From: Shewanella fidelis ATCC BAA-318
GTDB lineage: Bacteria > Pseudomonadota > Gammaproteobacteria > Enterobacterales > Shewanellaceae
Direction of reading: 5' to 3'
Assembly (NCBI RefSeq): GCF_000518605.1
Contig: NZ_KI912458.1
Location: forward strand, 186,001-250,000
Length of the DNA: 64,000 nucleotides
Shown: piece after piece, positions 44,148 through 55,714 of the stretch
How positions within the stretch are numbered: position 1 is the stretch's first letter
Layout: each line of letters starts with the position of its first letter
The notes under the pieces: generated by a model
Databases searched by the model: none
Told to the model about the DNA's origin: nothing
Seen by the model: the letters and a program-made list of their open reading frames with translations, nothing else
Made by a program: the position numbers and the translations under genes

Positions 44148-45281
44148 TTAGAAGTAGTAACCAACACTGATGTTAAATAGTGAGTGGAAATCATCATCTT
44201 GGTTTTCGATACCTAGACCTGATTGACCGCCAATCCATACTGCGTTCTTACCATAGATATGGTCAACGTAGATGAAGAAGTCAGAAACAGCAATGCTCAC
44301 ACCCGTCGTGTTAATCACAGAGTCATTTAGCTTAGGATTAACGTCGGTATCTGGTGTTAGGTGGCTGTAGTCGTTATAAACAGTCACAGTACCCCAGTCA
44401 TAACCGATAGACTTGGCGATGTTGGCAGCAAAGATTTGGCCTTTTGCAGCAACTTCATAAGCGCCTTCACCCATCTTCATAGCGTATAGGCCGTTTTTAC
44501 CTTCGCTATCAAATTGGTCGTAGTCATAATCAACCATTTGTAGTTGTAGCTGGTAGCCGCTGTATTGTGCATCTAAATGTACTGCGTAAGCAGTTGATGT
44601 ACCGTGATCATCATGTAGAGAATCGTAAATTTGACCGTATTCTAGAGACGCACCAAGTTGTACTGTTAGCTTGTCGAAGTCTAAAACGTAAGACTGACGA
44701 ATGTTGAAAGTGTTAGTTTCTTCGTTGTTGTATTCTGTACCATTTACTGTGCCAGAGAAGGTATCAGCAGCGTAGCTACGAGTGTCATTAGCAGCGTATT
44801 CGCTGTTTTTGAAGAATGCGATTTCTGAAGTCCAAGCGCCAGAGTTATAGATAGCTTTAGCACCTAAGTCGTAATCGTCTTCAAAGCCCATGTAGTAGTT
44901 GATACTTTCCCACCAGTTGTGAGAAATGAAGCTCTTGTTACCAAAAGGCTTGCTAACGATACCACCTTGGAACTGCCAATCTTCAACACCGTTGTATGCC
45001 GCGTAAGCGTATTTAACGAAATGGTTGCTAGAAGAGTTTTTGAAAATGTACTTAGCGCTAGCAGTCCAGTTTTCACTAATTTGACTATCGATATCTAATT
45101 CTAATGCGTCGAATGCAAACTCACCGCCATTTGATTTAGAAGCTTGGTTAGCATCATCAACAAAATACTTAACTTTTAATGCGCCACCTAATTCAACAGA
45201 AGGTTGAAAATCGTCAGCCATAGCAACGGTAGGCGCGCCAAGTAATGCACCAATAAGAATCGATAACTTTAACTTTTTCAC
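44148..45281 (-). CDS. outer membrane porin
   Basis: A 377-residue barrel protein. The signal peptide ends near TVAMADDFQ. The mature chain alternates aromatic and polar residues (ISENWTASAKYIFKNSS, FNIRQSYVLDF, YQLQLQMVDYDYD) and ends with ISVGYYF, the outer-membrane C-terminal strand. I cannot name the substrate. It is divergent from the LuxR-type regulator gene with about 775 bases between, which contain a 9-base inverted repeat. Confidence 0.8.
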   Translation of the reverse strand: MKKLKLSILIGALLGAPTVAMADDFQPSVELGGALKVKYFVDDANQASKSNGGEFAFDALELDIDSQISENWTASAKYIFKNSSSNHFVKYAYAAYNGVEDWQFQGGIVSKPFGNKSFISHNWWESINYYMGFEDDYDLGAKAIYNSGAWTSEIAFFKNSEYAANDTRSYAADTFSGTVNGTEYNNEETNTFNIRQSYVLDFDKLTVQLGASLEYGQIYDSLHDDHGTSTAYAVHLDAQYSGYQLQLQMVDYDYDQFDSEGKNGLYAMKMGEGAYEVAAKGQIFAANIAKSIGYDWGTVTVYNDYSHLTPDTDVNPKLNDSVINTTGVSIAVSDFFIYVDHIYGKNAVWIGGQSGLGIENQDDDFHSLFNISVGYYF

Positions 45282-46056
45282 TTTTTATTCTCGCTAAATG
45301 AAATCCGACATTGGATTAAGAAGGCGAATAATATCTATATTTATGCGGGATATTGTGACTGAATACGCAATCACAGCAGCAACAAAGTGCCATTTGATTA
45401 ATATTGTGAAGTCGGTGATACTTTTTTAGGAGTAGTGATATAAGCAGTTGCTAACTCAACATTAGAATAAATGAGACTTACAAGTTATAAAAAGTAACGA
45501 GGGGTACCAGTAAGTGTCAATCTCGTATATTTTTCGAGCTGCAATAGTTTTACTAGTCACTTTAGATACATTGATAAAACAGTGTTTTTTATCATCAACA
45601 AGAAACGTAAAGTTAACTTTATTATTGTGTTTGCCGCTGACAAAAAGTACACAATAGCTCTAAAAATTTATGTTGCATAAGCGGGAAGTGCGCCTGCAAC
45701 GCTTAAAATTGATGCTGTATCTATTTGTCAAATCGTAAAAGCTATCAGTGCTTCAACTTATCTTTTTAGCGTAGGTACAATGACAAACATTACAAAATTT
45801 AGACGTTAATTTAAGTATAAAGGCATTAACGTCAAAAGTTCGTCAAAAACCATTACGCTCCACTCAAAATTGTTTTTTTTGCCGCCTAGCTAATAAGTCT
45901 TAATTAATCTTCTATATATGTGTAACTGATTTGAGTAATGTTTAAATCATAAATTTAACTTAGTTGGTTTTTACATCATTTAGTGTCTAGTTAGCAGGAC
46001 TCCTTAAATGATAGGTATTAATAAAACTGTTTGGCTAACTATGAGGTTGTAGTTTT
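45282..46056. other. long divergent regulatory region, porin to LuxR-type gene
   Basis: About 775 AT-rich bases without an ORF that I can support. It contains the inverted repeat at 45802-45833 and a weaker A/T stem near 45572-45595 (TGATAAAA with TTTTATCA). Both flanking genes must start transcription from here. Confidence 0.5.
45802..45833. promoter_or_regulatory. inverted repeat GACGTTAAT/ATTAACGTC
   Basis: A perfect nine-base inverted repeat with 14 bases between the arms (23-base centre spacing, about two helical turns). It suits a dimeric regulator. The ACGTT core is shared with the repeated motif before the tsx-urdA operon. Confidence 0.45.
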
Positions 46057-46794
46057 ATGAAGGTTGTACTGGACGATAGAGTGATGGATGACTTGGCTAT
46101 AGACCCGATTACTTGTGTAAAGCAAGCAGTTGGAAAGTATGGTTTTTCCGGCTTTTGGTTTCAGGGTGTCGCCAATAGTGCTTATGAGGATTACAACAGA
46201 GGACAAAATAGCCTTTTAACAAGAAAGATGCTGTTAAGTCCTGATGGGGTAATAACTTCATCCTTGAGTGTGCGCCACCTTCACGAACAATATTTGAGTC
46301 GCATTGCTGCAAGTGACCATAACTTTGCTGAAGCACTCAAAGTTGACGCACCTTATTTTTATACATGGAACGATATTGAGCAAAACAAAGCTAAAAAGCT
46401 ATTTGTTCGGTATGGCGTAAACTCTGTGGTTAGTTGGCCATTAAAGCATTTTGCATCGAATATGTGGCGTGGCAGGTTTACCTTGCTATCTAAGCTTTGT
46501 TGCGAAGAGCTAGATCTAGTCGGTGTGGAAGCCGTGTTAAAGCAAGCGCAAATGACCTTACTTGAACACTATCATCATGAAGTGACTCCTTTCAGGCAGC
46601 ATAAACTATTCAATAAAACCGCGATTAGAGCATTAGAGTTGGCTGCTTTGGGCTTGTTGAATGAAGAGATATCCAATGAGTTGGATATTACGATTCGAGG
46701 TGTTGAATATCATTTTGAATCAATGAGAAATAAATTGGCGGCAACTAATCGTGCCCACTTGGTTTATAAAGCGCATCAACTGGAGATCATATAG
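46057..46794 (+). CDS. LuxR-family transcriptional regulator
   Basis: 245 residues. The C-terminal 65 residues form a LuxR helix-turn-helix (RALELAALGLLNEEISNELD, then ITIRGVEYHFESMRNKL). The N-terminal 170 residues have the size of an autoinducer-binding domain, with W and Y residues (GFSGFWFQGV, YFYTWNDIEQ, SWPLKHF). A ligand cannot be named and no luxI-type synthase is seen. Two bases separate it from the response-regulator gene, so the three regulators form one operon. Confidence 0.8.
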   Translation: MKVVLDDRVMDDLAIDPITCVKQAVGKYGFSGFWFQGVANSAYEDYNRGQNSLLTRKMLLSPDGVITSSLSVRHLHEQYLSRIAASDHNFAEALKVDAPYFYTWNDIEQNKAKKLFVRYGVNSVVSWPLKHFASNMWRGRFTLLSKLCCEELDLVGVEAVLKQAQMTLLEHYHHEVTPFRQHKLFNKTAIRALELAALGLLNEEISNELDITIRGVEYHFESMRNKLAATNRAHLVYKAHQLEII

Positions 46795-46796
46795 AA

Positions 46797-47468
46797 ATGC
46801 TAGTATTGCTCGTTGAAGATAATCAGTTATTGGCTAAAAACATAATTCAATATTTAGAGCTTATTGATATTGAGTGTGATTATGCTGGTTCAATGACACT
46901 TGCTGAAGAGCAAGTTTATAGTCGTCCATATGATGCGATCATTTTAGATCTAAACCTACCGGATGGTGATGGTGTGCATGCGTGTAAAAGATGGAAAGAA
47001 CAGCGCGTTGTGTCGCCAGTTATTATGTTGACCGCGAGAAGCGGATTACAAGACAAACTATTAGGCTTTGAAGTTGGTGCAGATGATTACTTGATTAAAC
47101 CGTTTGCAATGCCTGAACTGGTTGCGCGACTCAGGGTTGTTGCTGAAAGAAGGCCGGCGCCAAAGGTATTACGTTTGGGAGAACTCGAATTTGATTTTGC
47201 AGGGCATACTGTGCACCGATTAGGTAAAGAGTTGGCTTTATCACGTACCGGTTGGCAAATTTTGTCTCTACTCGCTAGACGCAGCCCTGAAATTGTTGAA
47301 CGCGAAGAGATTGAGCGTATGTTATGGCCGGACAGCCCACCTGATAGTGACAGCTTGAGAAGTCATATGCACTTGCTAAGAAAAATAGTCGATAAACCTT
47401 TTGAGCAACAATATCTGCATACCATTCGTGGTGTAGGATTATGTTTGAAGGTTAGCCCATGTCGATAA
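46797..47468 (+). CDS. OmpR-family response regulator
   Basis: 223 residues: a receiver domain with the phospho-acceptor Asp in ILDLNLPDGDG (near 51), acidic pair EDN, MLTARSG and the Lys in DDYLIKPF, then a winged-helix DNA-binding domain (LSRTGWQILSLLARR, then YLHTIRGVGLCLK). It overlaps the kinase gene by ten bases. Likely target: the tsx-urdA-apbE operon downstream, whose promoter holds a repeated motif. Confidence 0.93.
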   Translation: MLVLLVEDNQLLAKNIIQYLELIDIECDYAGSMTLAEEQVYSRPYDAIILDLNLPDGDGVHACKRWKEQRVVSPVIMLTARSGLQDKLLGFEVGADDYLIKPFAMPELVARLRVVAERRPAPKVLRLGELEFDFAGHTVHRLGKELALSRTGWQILSLLARRSPEIVEREEIERMLWPDSPPDSDSLRSHMHLLRKIVDKPFEQQYLHTIRGVGLCLKVSPCR

Positions 47469-48676
47469 GCAACAAGGTAAGTTTAAAGCGTGTATATCAA
47501 TTTTATGGGGTGATGTTTTTAGCTGTTACTTTGCTAATTAATATTTTTATCCCGCTTTGTATGATGTGTACTGGGATGTTTAGTATGCATAGCATTACAA
47601 TGAAAAGCGCAGCTCAAGCTGCAGAGTTATATTTGGCTGACACAGGCAAGCTTTATCAAACAGATAATATAAAAGTATTCAGCGATTGGAATACTGCTCC
47701 TGAGCAAGTTAAATCAATAACAAATGGAGTCGCTCCTACGCAAATAAATGAAGTGCAATATCAGCATTGTCACGGAAAATTTATTGATGCCTTAATGGTA
47801 TATAAGCAAAGTTCGGGAGAGAACTTATACGTTTGGCTAAATTATAATGCAACCCATGATTTAGAGTTTGCTCCTAAAAATATGGCCGCTATTTCGTTGC
47901 TGATTATCATGACGTTTGGCGTGGTAGCAAGTTTAGCTTTTCATTTACAAAGAAGGGTGATCTCGCCAGTTCATCAAATCAGCAGAGCAATTAAACAGCA
48001 TGACTGGCAAAAAATGCAAAGCTTAAACTTTCCAAAACAATGTTATGCAGAGCTACAGTCGATTGTGGATGCACTAGATATATCGATAAAACAGTTAAAG
48101 GATGCACAACAACGTGAACTAACATTTTTACGTTTTGCCAGTCATGAGTTACGAACGCCGATTGCGATTTGTCAGTCCTCTTTTGATATTTTGACTCTGC
48201 AGCATGGCAAGTTGGAAGGGCCTTTGTTGCACGCTAGCCAAGCTACACGGCAAATGAGGTCGATTACCGAAACCTTATTGTGGTTGATGAGCTCAGAGTG
48301 TACATCTTTACATTATAGTGAAGTTGAGCTGGCAGAGCTGCTGCGACAGGTTATCTGTGATCAGCAAGCGGCTAAAGGGGATTACCAGCCAATTACTCTG
48401 ACATGTGATGATACAAAGGTTAGTGTTCAACGGGAGCCGCTTACAATCATCTTGAATAATCTTGTGCGTAATAGTTTGGAGCATGGAACTGAAAGTGTCA
48501 TTATTAATCAGAATAAAACTAAAATTGAAATAGTTAACTCTATGTCTCCATATAATAGTAGTGGCTTTGGATTAGGCTTGATGCTAGTTGAGCGTTTAGC
48601 AAAACAACTGCATTGGAATTATTATCTTACAAGAGATAATAATGAATTTAGAGCGACATTACTTATCAAAGATTAA
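47459..48676 (+). CDS. sensor histidine kinase
   Basis: 405 residues. Two membrane helices (about 14-37 and 140-160) flank a periplasmic sensor of about 100 residues containing YQHCHGKFIDALMVYK. Then HAMP-like sequence, H-box FLRFASHELRTPIAI, N-box LNNLVRNSLEHGTES and a G-box (GFGLGLMLVERLAKQL). The DxG box is weakly conserved. Its signal may be urocanate or a related acid, inferred only from the neighbouring urdA. Confidence 0.92.
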   Translation: MSISNKVSLKRVYQFYGVMFLAVTLLINIFIPLCMMCTGMFSMHSITMKSAAQAAELYLADTGKLYQTDNIKVFSDWNTAPEQVKSITNGVAPTQINEVQYQHCHGKFIDALMVYKQSSGENLYVWLNYNATHDLEFAPKNMAAISLLIIMTFGVVASLAFHLQRRVISPVHQISRAIKQHDWQKMQSLNFPKQCYAELQSIVDALDISIKQLKDAQQRELTFLRFASHELRTPIAICQSSFDILTLQHGKLEGPLLHASQATRQMRSITETLLWLMSSECTSLHYSEVELAELLRQVICDQQAAKGDYQPITLTCDDTKVSVQREPLTIILNNLVRNSLEHGTESVIINQNKTKIEIVNSMSPYNSSGFGLGLMLVERLAKQLHWNYYLTRDNNEFRATLLIKD

Positions 48677-48694
48677 ATTTAACCGGTCTGATTT

Positions 48695-48733
48695 AGGGCT
48701 AAGCAATAGTTAATATTGCTTAGCCCTTTTTTG
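48695..48733 (+). terminator. terminator after the histidine kinase gene
   Basis: AGGGCTAAGCAATA, loop GTTAA, TATTGCTTAGCCCT then six T: a perfect 14-base stem, the strongest in the window. It separates the regulator operon from the tsx-urdA operon. Confidence 0.95.
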
Positions 48734-48750
48734 TGAATTACTTATTTATT

Positions 48751-48839
48751 TACAACGTTATAGTTTTAATTGGTTTTGACACTAATTTGACGTTGTAAAA
48801 AATTGAGTAGAAATATTTTGACGAATATTTCACGTTGTA
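48751..48839. promoter_or_regulatory. three ACGTTGTA repeats upstream of the tsx-urdA operon
   Basis: TACAACGT at 48751-48758 (inverted) and ACGTTGTA at 48790-48797 and 48832-48839. The two direct copies are 42 bases apart, four helical turns. The first two also form a ten-base inverted repeat (TTTACAACGT, ACGTTGTAAA). Probable binding sites of the adjacent OmpR-type or LuxR-type regulator. Confidence 0.55.
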
Positions 48840-48993
48840 TGAAAGTATTTTTAAGTCAGTTTTATGGTTTTTTAATTATTTACTTCCTAAAACCACAGTG
48901 ATGATTAAAAAGAGCATAGATAGAGATAGTGCTCACAAAGTCAGTTGCTTGATTGTTTAATCTATCGCTGAATTTATCATTTAGGAACAGCAT

Positions 48994-51524
<2,531 letters not shown>

Positions 51525-51609
51525 CACCTATTCGTGTTTATTATCAGTGCCGAACACATTTGTGAGCGGCACTTTTTTATTCGCTAATTTGGCTTATAGA
51601 AGGGGTCTG

Positions 51610-52641
51610 ATGAACAAACTCAAATTAGTATGTTTAGCATTTTGTTTATGCTTACCTCAAGCATGGGCAATGGGTGAGAAGGCATATTTTAGTGGTAAAA
51701 CAATGGGGACGACTTACTCGGTACAGGCGGACTTAACCAATGTCGAACTGACTGCAAAACAGTTACAAAAACGAGTGGAAACTGAGTTAGCTGAGGTGAA
51801 TCAGTCATTATCCGTTTTTATTGAAGATTCTGAAATAACTCAAGTAAACCGCTTTACTTCAAAGTCACCTATTATGCTATCCAAGCAACTCCATGATGTA
51901 CTTGAGATAGCTCAACAGGTTTCACTGCAAACTGATGGTGCGCTAGACATTACATTAGGTCCGGTCATTGAGTTTTGGGGATTTGGTGTTAAGCCGCGAG
52001 ATTTGCAACAAAAAGACCGTGGACAACTTGAAGTTGCTCGTTCAAAGACTGGGATGGATGGCTTTGTTTTGAGTGCAAATACGCTCGAAAAACTTATTCC
52101 TAGTTTAATGATTAATCCCTCTGCAGTCGCAAAAGGTTACGGTGTTGATCGTGTTGCACAATTACTCGACCAAGCAGGGGTTAACCATTACCTTATTGAA
52201 ATTGGTGGAGAAATTGTGACAAAAGGACACCATGAACTAGACCGTCCTTGGCGAGTTGCGATAACTCGGCCAGAAAGGCTCAGTTTGCAATACCAACAGA
52301 TCATTAGTGTAAACAATATGGCTTTGGCGACGTCAGGAAGCTATGTCAATTACATTGAAAGTCAAGGCCGAACATTAAGTCACATTATTGATCCATCAAC
52401 GGGAATGCCAATCAGAAATACTGTGGTATCCACAACAGTATTGCATCGTCAGTGCGCAGTAGCAGATGCTTTTGCAACGGCTTTTATGGTGCTCAATTCA
52501 AACCGTTCAATAGAGATAGCTAATCAACTTGGCTTAGCTGTAATGCTCATTGAACAAAATGAACAGGGCTTTAAAACACGCTTTAGTGATGCAATGTATC
52601 CTTATTTGCTAAACCATAGTGATAGGTTAAATGGAGTTTAA
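51610..52641 (+). CDS. apbE: FAD:protein FMN transferase ApbE
   Basis: A 343-residue periplasmic flavin transferase that attaches FMN to Thr in the SGAT motif of UrdA. Signal peptide ending at PQAWAMG. Family marks: KTMGTTYSVQ near residue 32, LDITLGPVIEFWGFG, NPSAVAKGYGVDRV, IEIGGEIVTKG and HIIDPSTGMPI. I start at the ATG at 51610, after AAGGGG; the frame opens upstream inside urdA. Same operon as urdA, 85 bases apart. Confidence 0.94.
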   Translation: MNKLKLVCLAFCLCLPQAWAMGEKAYFSGKTMGTTYSVQADLTNVELTAKQLQKRVETELAEVNQSLSVFIEDSEITQVNRFTSKSPIMLSKQLHDVLEIAQQVSLQTDGALDITLGPVIEFWGFGVKPRDLQQKDRGQLEVARSKTGMDGFVLSANTLEKLIPSLMINPSAVAKGYGVDRVAQLLDQAGVNHYLIEIGGEIVTKGHHELDRPWRVAITRPERLSLQYQQIISVNNMALATSGSYVNYIESQGRTLSHIIDPSTGMPIRNTVVSTTVLHRQCAVADAFATAFMVLNSNRSIEIANQLGLAVMLIEQNEQGFKTRFSDAMYPYLLNHSDRLNGV

Positions 52642-52729
52642 TCAAACCCTACGGGCTATAGTTCTACTCAGTGCTTTGCTGGCAATATGCGCAAGTTTGC
52701 TGTTGGGGGGCTTAATGTTGCTCGGTTAA
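52631..52729 (+). CDS. 32-residue membrane ORF overlapping apbE
   Basis: An ATG at 52631 within the last codons of apbE opens a 32-residue frame: nine polar or charged N-terminal residues, then a single helix (IVLLSALLAICASLLLGG) and LMLLG. AGG lies four bases upstream. The overlap suggests translational coupling. Function unknown; a single-pass helper of the UrdA system is possible. It ends directly before the terminator. Confidence 0.45.
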   Translation: MEFNQTLRAIVLLSALLAICASLLLGGLMLLG

Positions 52730-52730
52730 C

Positions 52731-52756
52731 AATAAAGACCCTTACGGGCCTTTATT
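52731..52756. terminator. terminator of the urdA operon
   Basis: AATAAAGACCC, loop TTAC, GGGCCTTTATT with one internal mismatch, followed by TT. It also faces the convergent aminopeptidase gene. Confidence 0.8.
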
Positions 52757-52786
52757 TTCACTGGAATTAAACGCGTTGGAGGTTAT

Positions 52787-54148
52787 CTAGGCTTGAAAGC
52801 GATTTTGTAAATAATCAAATACCGCTCGAATACCAAATGCCTCACCACCTACAGGTCGGCCGGGTAACTTTCGAACGTTATAAGCCATAACATCGAAATG
52901 ACTCCAGCTAATGTCTTTATCAACAAACTCTTCTAAATAAAGCGCAGCGGTGATCGCACCACCAAATGGCGTTTTAGCGCAGTTAGCAAGATCTGCAATA
53001 TCACTGCCGGTTAAATCAAGATAAGGCTTGTGTAAAGGCATGCGCCATACTGGATCATCAACTTTAAGACCTGATGCTGTAAAGCCAGCGGCTACGGCCT
53101 CGTCATTGCTGAAAAAGCCAGGTAGCTCTGTGCCTAAAGCGATACGCATAGCGCCCGTTAGTGTTGCGAAGTCAATCATCAGTTCAGGCTTGTCATTATT
53201 GGCTTCAGCTAATGCATCACATAAGACTAAGCGACCTTCAGCATCGGTATTGTCAATTTCAACAGTAATACCTTTACGGGTAGTGATGATATCACCTGGT
53301 CTAAAGGCGTTGGCCGATACCGCGTTTTCAACAGCTGGCACTAATACCCGTAATCGAACTGGCAGGTTATGGGCCATAATGAGCTGTGCTAAACCAATAA
53401 CATGTGCCGCACCGCCCATATCTTTTTTCATCAAGCGCATACCTGAGCCAGGTTTTAAATCTAATCCGCCAGAGTCGAAACATACGCCTTTACCGACTAA
53501 AGTCAGTTTTGGTGCTGATTCATCGCCCCAAGTTAGGTCGATTAAACGCGGTTGGTTATCACTTGCTCGGCCAACCATATGAATAGTCGGGTAATTTTGC
53601 TCAAGTAATTCATCACCAACAATTTGCTTTATTTCAGCGCCAAACTCGTTTGCCATTTCTGTCATGGTGTCGCCAAGGTGTTGTGGCATCATGTCAGCAG
53701 CAGGCGTGTTGACGAGATCACGTACTAAAGAAACGGCACGAATGAACTTATTTGCTTCGTCAGCTTGAGCTTGGGTTGGCACAATTAGCACAGGTAATTC
53801 TTTGGTGTTTTGTTTGTATCGGTCGAACTTATAAGCGCCCAGTCCCCAGCTAAAGGCCGCTGCGTGAATTTGTGCGTCAGGCGCGTGCAATTCATATTGG
53901 CCGGCAGGAAGCTGGTTGACGAGATCGCCACATAACCAATATGAGTCATCGCTTTTACTCACAAAAATAACTTGTTCTAATTCACCTTCGGCATTGGGAA
54001 TTAAGCTGGCACCGGTGCCACTGTATTTAGTGTTATCTAACCAGTTAGTGACTCGTGGTGCTTGTTGTTCACGCCATGTGTTGTAGCTGTCGTTATTAAA
54101 AATGAGTAAAGGGATGCCGGATGCACCAGAAATAATAAGCTTGCTCAT
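52787..54148 (-). CDS. M17 leucyl aminopeptidase
   Basis: A 453-residue cytosolic metallo-aminopeptidase. The di-metal site is visible in LVGKGVCFDSGGLDLKP, LMKKDMGGAAHV and the family signature NTDAEGRLVL. The catalytic Arg lies in that signature. The N-terminal domain is shorter than in PepA, as in the common Shewanella/Vibrio M17 paralogue. Monocistronic. Confidence 0.93.
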   Translation of the reverse strand: MSKLIISGASGIPLLIFNNDSYNTWREQQAPRVTNWLDNTKYSGTGASLIPNAEGELEQVIFVSKSDDSYWLCGDLVNQLPAGQYELHAPDAQIHAAAFSWGLGAYKFDRYKQNTKELPVLIVPTQAQADEANKFIRAVSLVRDLVNTPAADMMPQHLGDTMTEMANEFGAEIKQIVGDELLEQNYPTIHMVGRASDNQPRLIDLTWGDESAPKLTLVGKGVCFDSGGLDLKPGSGMRLMKKDMGGAAHVIGLAQLIMAHNLPVRLRVLVPAVENAVSANAFRPGDIITTRKGITVEIDNTDAEGRLVLCDALAEANNDKPELMIDFATLTGAMRIALGTELPGFFSNDEAVAAGFTASGLKVDDPVWRMPLHKPYLDLTGSDIADLANCAKTPFGGAITAALYLEEFVDKDISWSHFDVMAYNVRKLPGRPVGGEAFGIRAVFDYLQNRFQA

Positions 54149-54380
54149 GTAAGGGACTCGTATTTGTTATAAATAGTGACAATTGCTATTAAGAGTATCA
54201 GGCCTTGGATTTTGGAGAAAGCAATCAATATAAATATATGGTCGCCACATAGTGGCGGTTTAAACAGCTTACTTCTGCGTGGATAACCGCTGTTGTAACT
54301 GTACAGTTTTTTGTTTTCGCGGAGGAGGGGAGAGATTTTATTAGCCAAGTCAAGGGGCTAAGAGAGGTTCGCCGATGACT
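54149..54380. other. intergenic region with small hairpin
   Basis: About 230 bases. A six-base hairpin CGCCAC-ATA-GTGGCG lies at 54243-54257. A 67-codon minus frame here has a TTG start and no ribosome binding site and is probably not real. Confidence 0.4.
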
Positions 54381-54818
54381 TTAGTCAGCATTAGACTCTA
54401 AGTTTGCCTTGCTTGCTATGCGCATCATGTTGGCTTTGCGTTCAGACATATTGTTGAATGAGCTAGGTAGTACATCGACACCAACGATTTGGCCAAGTTT
54501 TACCACTAAGGGAATGGTAATTGGTGCAAAAGGCAAAACGGCGAACATACCAAGACCTAAGCCTTTGAGGAGATCAGCAAACTGCTTGTTGGCTTCAGTG
54601 AGTTCTTCTTTTGATGCTTGTCTGCAGGTATAGCGCTTATAAGTGACTAGCATATCTTTAGTCTCTTGCTTTTCTTGTGCAAGCGCATCTTTTAACACCA
54701 ACATATCGCGTTTTAAGCGCAGCCAAAAACGACGTCTGCCAATACGGAGAACGCGAATAGGTGCTTTATGTAGGTGGATGTAAATTTTCATGGGGGGCGA
54801 TTGTGCCACAGTCGACAA
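54381..54818 (-). CDS. LETM1-like domain protein
   Basis: 145 residues from TTG 54818, or 136 from ATG 54791. The LETM1-like part includes LLKGLGLGMFAVLPFAPITI followed by PLVVKLGQIVGVDVLP, a single hydrophobic segment, preceded by a basic helical region. The TTG has AGG six bases upstream, the ATG has none, so I keep the longer form. Bacterial members are of unknown role. Confidence 0.75.
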   Translation of the reverse strand: MSTVAQSPPMKIYIHLHKAPIRVLRIGRRRFWLRLKRDMLVLKDALAQEKQETKDMLVTYKRYTCRQASKEELTEANKQFADLLKGLGLGMFAVLPFAPITIPLVVKLGQIVGVDVLPSSFNNMSERKANMMRIASKANLESNAD

Positions 54819-54913
54819 CTTATCCCTAACTTCTATTGGAAATTAAAAGGTAAAAAAGTGTCAACTGCTTGGTTTCAAATCAGTATTGCTGTATTTGCTG
54901 GCACAGGGGCGGT

Positions 54914-55666
54914 TTAGCCTGCACGTAAACTCAGAATATCGCTTAATACTATCGGCTCCGGATAGCGACAGAATGCGCTATTTTGTTGATCAATCGCGTA
55001 AATTGACATGCGGTCAGCTAATTCATTTCCTTCAATACCAACATGAGCCGCCACGTGTTGTATTGCGAGTTTATCTTTAATTGCATCATACAAGGCATGA
55101 GATTGCTGGATAATATCTAAATTTTTAATATCACCGGCAACTTTGCGTTTCCAGCCTTTAGCTTTCCAACCATAAGCCCAATTGGTAATGCAGTTAAGTG
55201 AATATTGTGAGTCCGATAATATCTGTACCGTTAGACCTTGTTTAAGCGCTTTTTCTGCAATCAATAGCGCTTGATGTAATGCATTTAATTCGGCTGAGTT
55301 ATTAGTGCCGTTTGGGTTATACAAGCCATAGTAAAGTTCCGCCAGCTTAGCGTTTATATATACAGCAACGCCAGAGCCTGCTTTACCTGGGTTCGGTTCA
55401 CAGCCGCCATCGGTGAAAATAGAAACATCACAACGGCTTAAATCTATATCTAGGCTAGCTTTAGCTGCAGTTTTGCTTGTGGATGGTTTTTTGGTTGCAG
55501 TGCTGTAGCTTGGCGCTTTAGCAAATGCGGCTTTGGCTTCAGCTTCAGTTGCGAAAGATTTATATTTTGCCTGTGGAAACTTATCCACTTGTTTTTTAGT
55601 GTAATCCCAGCTGGTAAAAATCCCTGTTTCACGCCCAGCCCACACAACATAATACTTTTTAGCCAT
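54914..55666 (-). CDS. ribonuclease H with viroplasmin domain
   Basis: 250 residues. The N-terminal 45 residues (KKYYVVWAGRETGIFTSWDY) are a viroplasmin/caulimovirus-type RNA-DNA hybrid-binding domain. The RNase H domain follows with acidic residues in FTDGGCEPNPGKAG, NSAELNALHQA, LSDSQYS and NELADRMS, the complete D-E-D-D set. It would remove RNA from hybrids. Spacing to the DUF1415 gene is 48 bases, so co-transcription is likely. Confidence 0.92.
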   Translation of the reverse strand: MAKKYYVVWAGRETGIFTSWDYTKKQVDKFPQAKYKSFATEAEAKAAFAKAPSYSTATKKPSTSKTAAKASLDIDLSRCDVSIFTDGGCEPNPGKAGSGVAVYINAKLAELYYGLYNPNGTNNSAELNALHQALLIAEKALKQGLTVQILSDSQYSLNCITNWAYGWKAKGWKRKVAGDIKNLDIIQQSHALYDAIKDKLAIQHVAAHVGIEGNELADRMSIYAIDQQNSAFCRYPEPIVLSDILSLRAG

Positions 55667-55714
55667 AAGGCGAATGTCCTAAATTTAATTGAATAATGGC
55701 GTTCTATAATCGAA

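Noticed and set aside
54145..54348. 67-codon minus-strand frame overlapping the aminopeptidase start
   Set aside because: TTG start without ribosome binding site, irregular composition and no domain; it most likely is the aminopeptidase leader.
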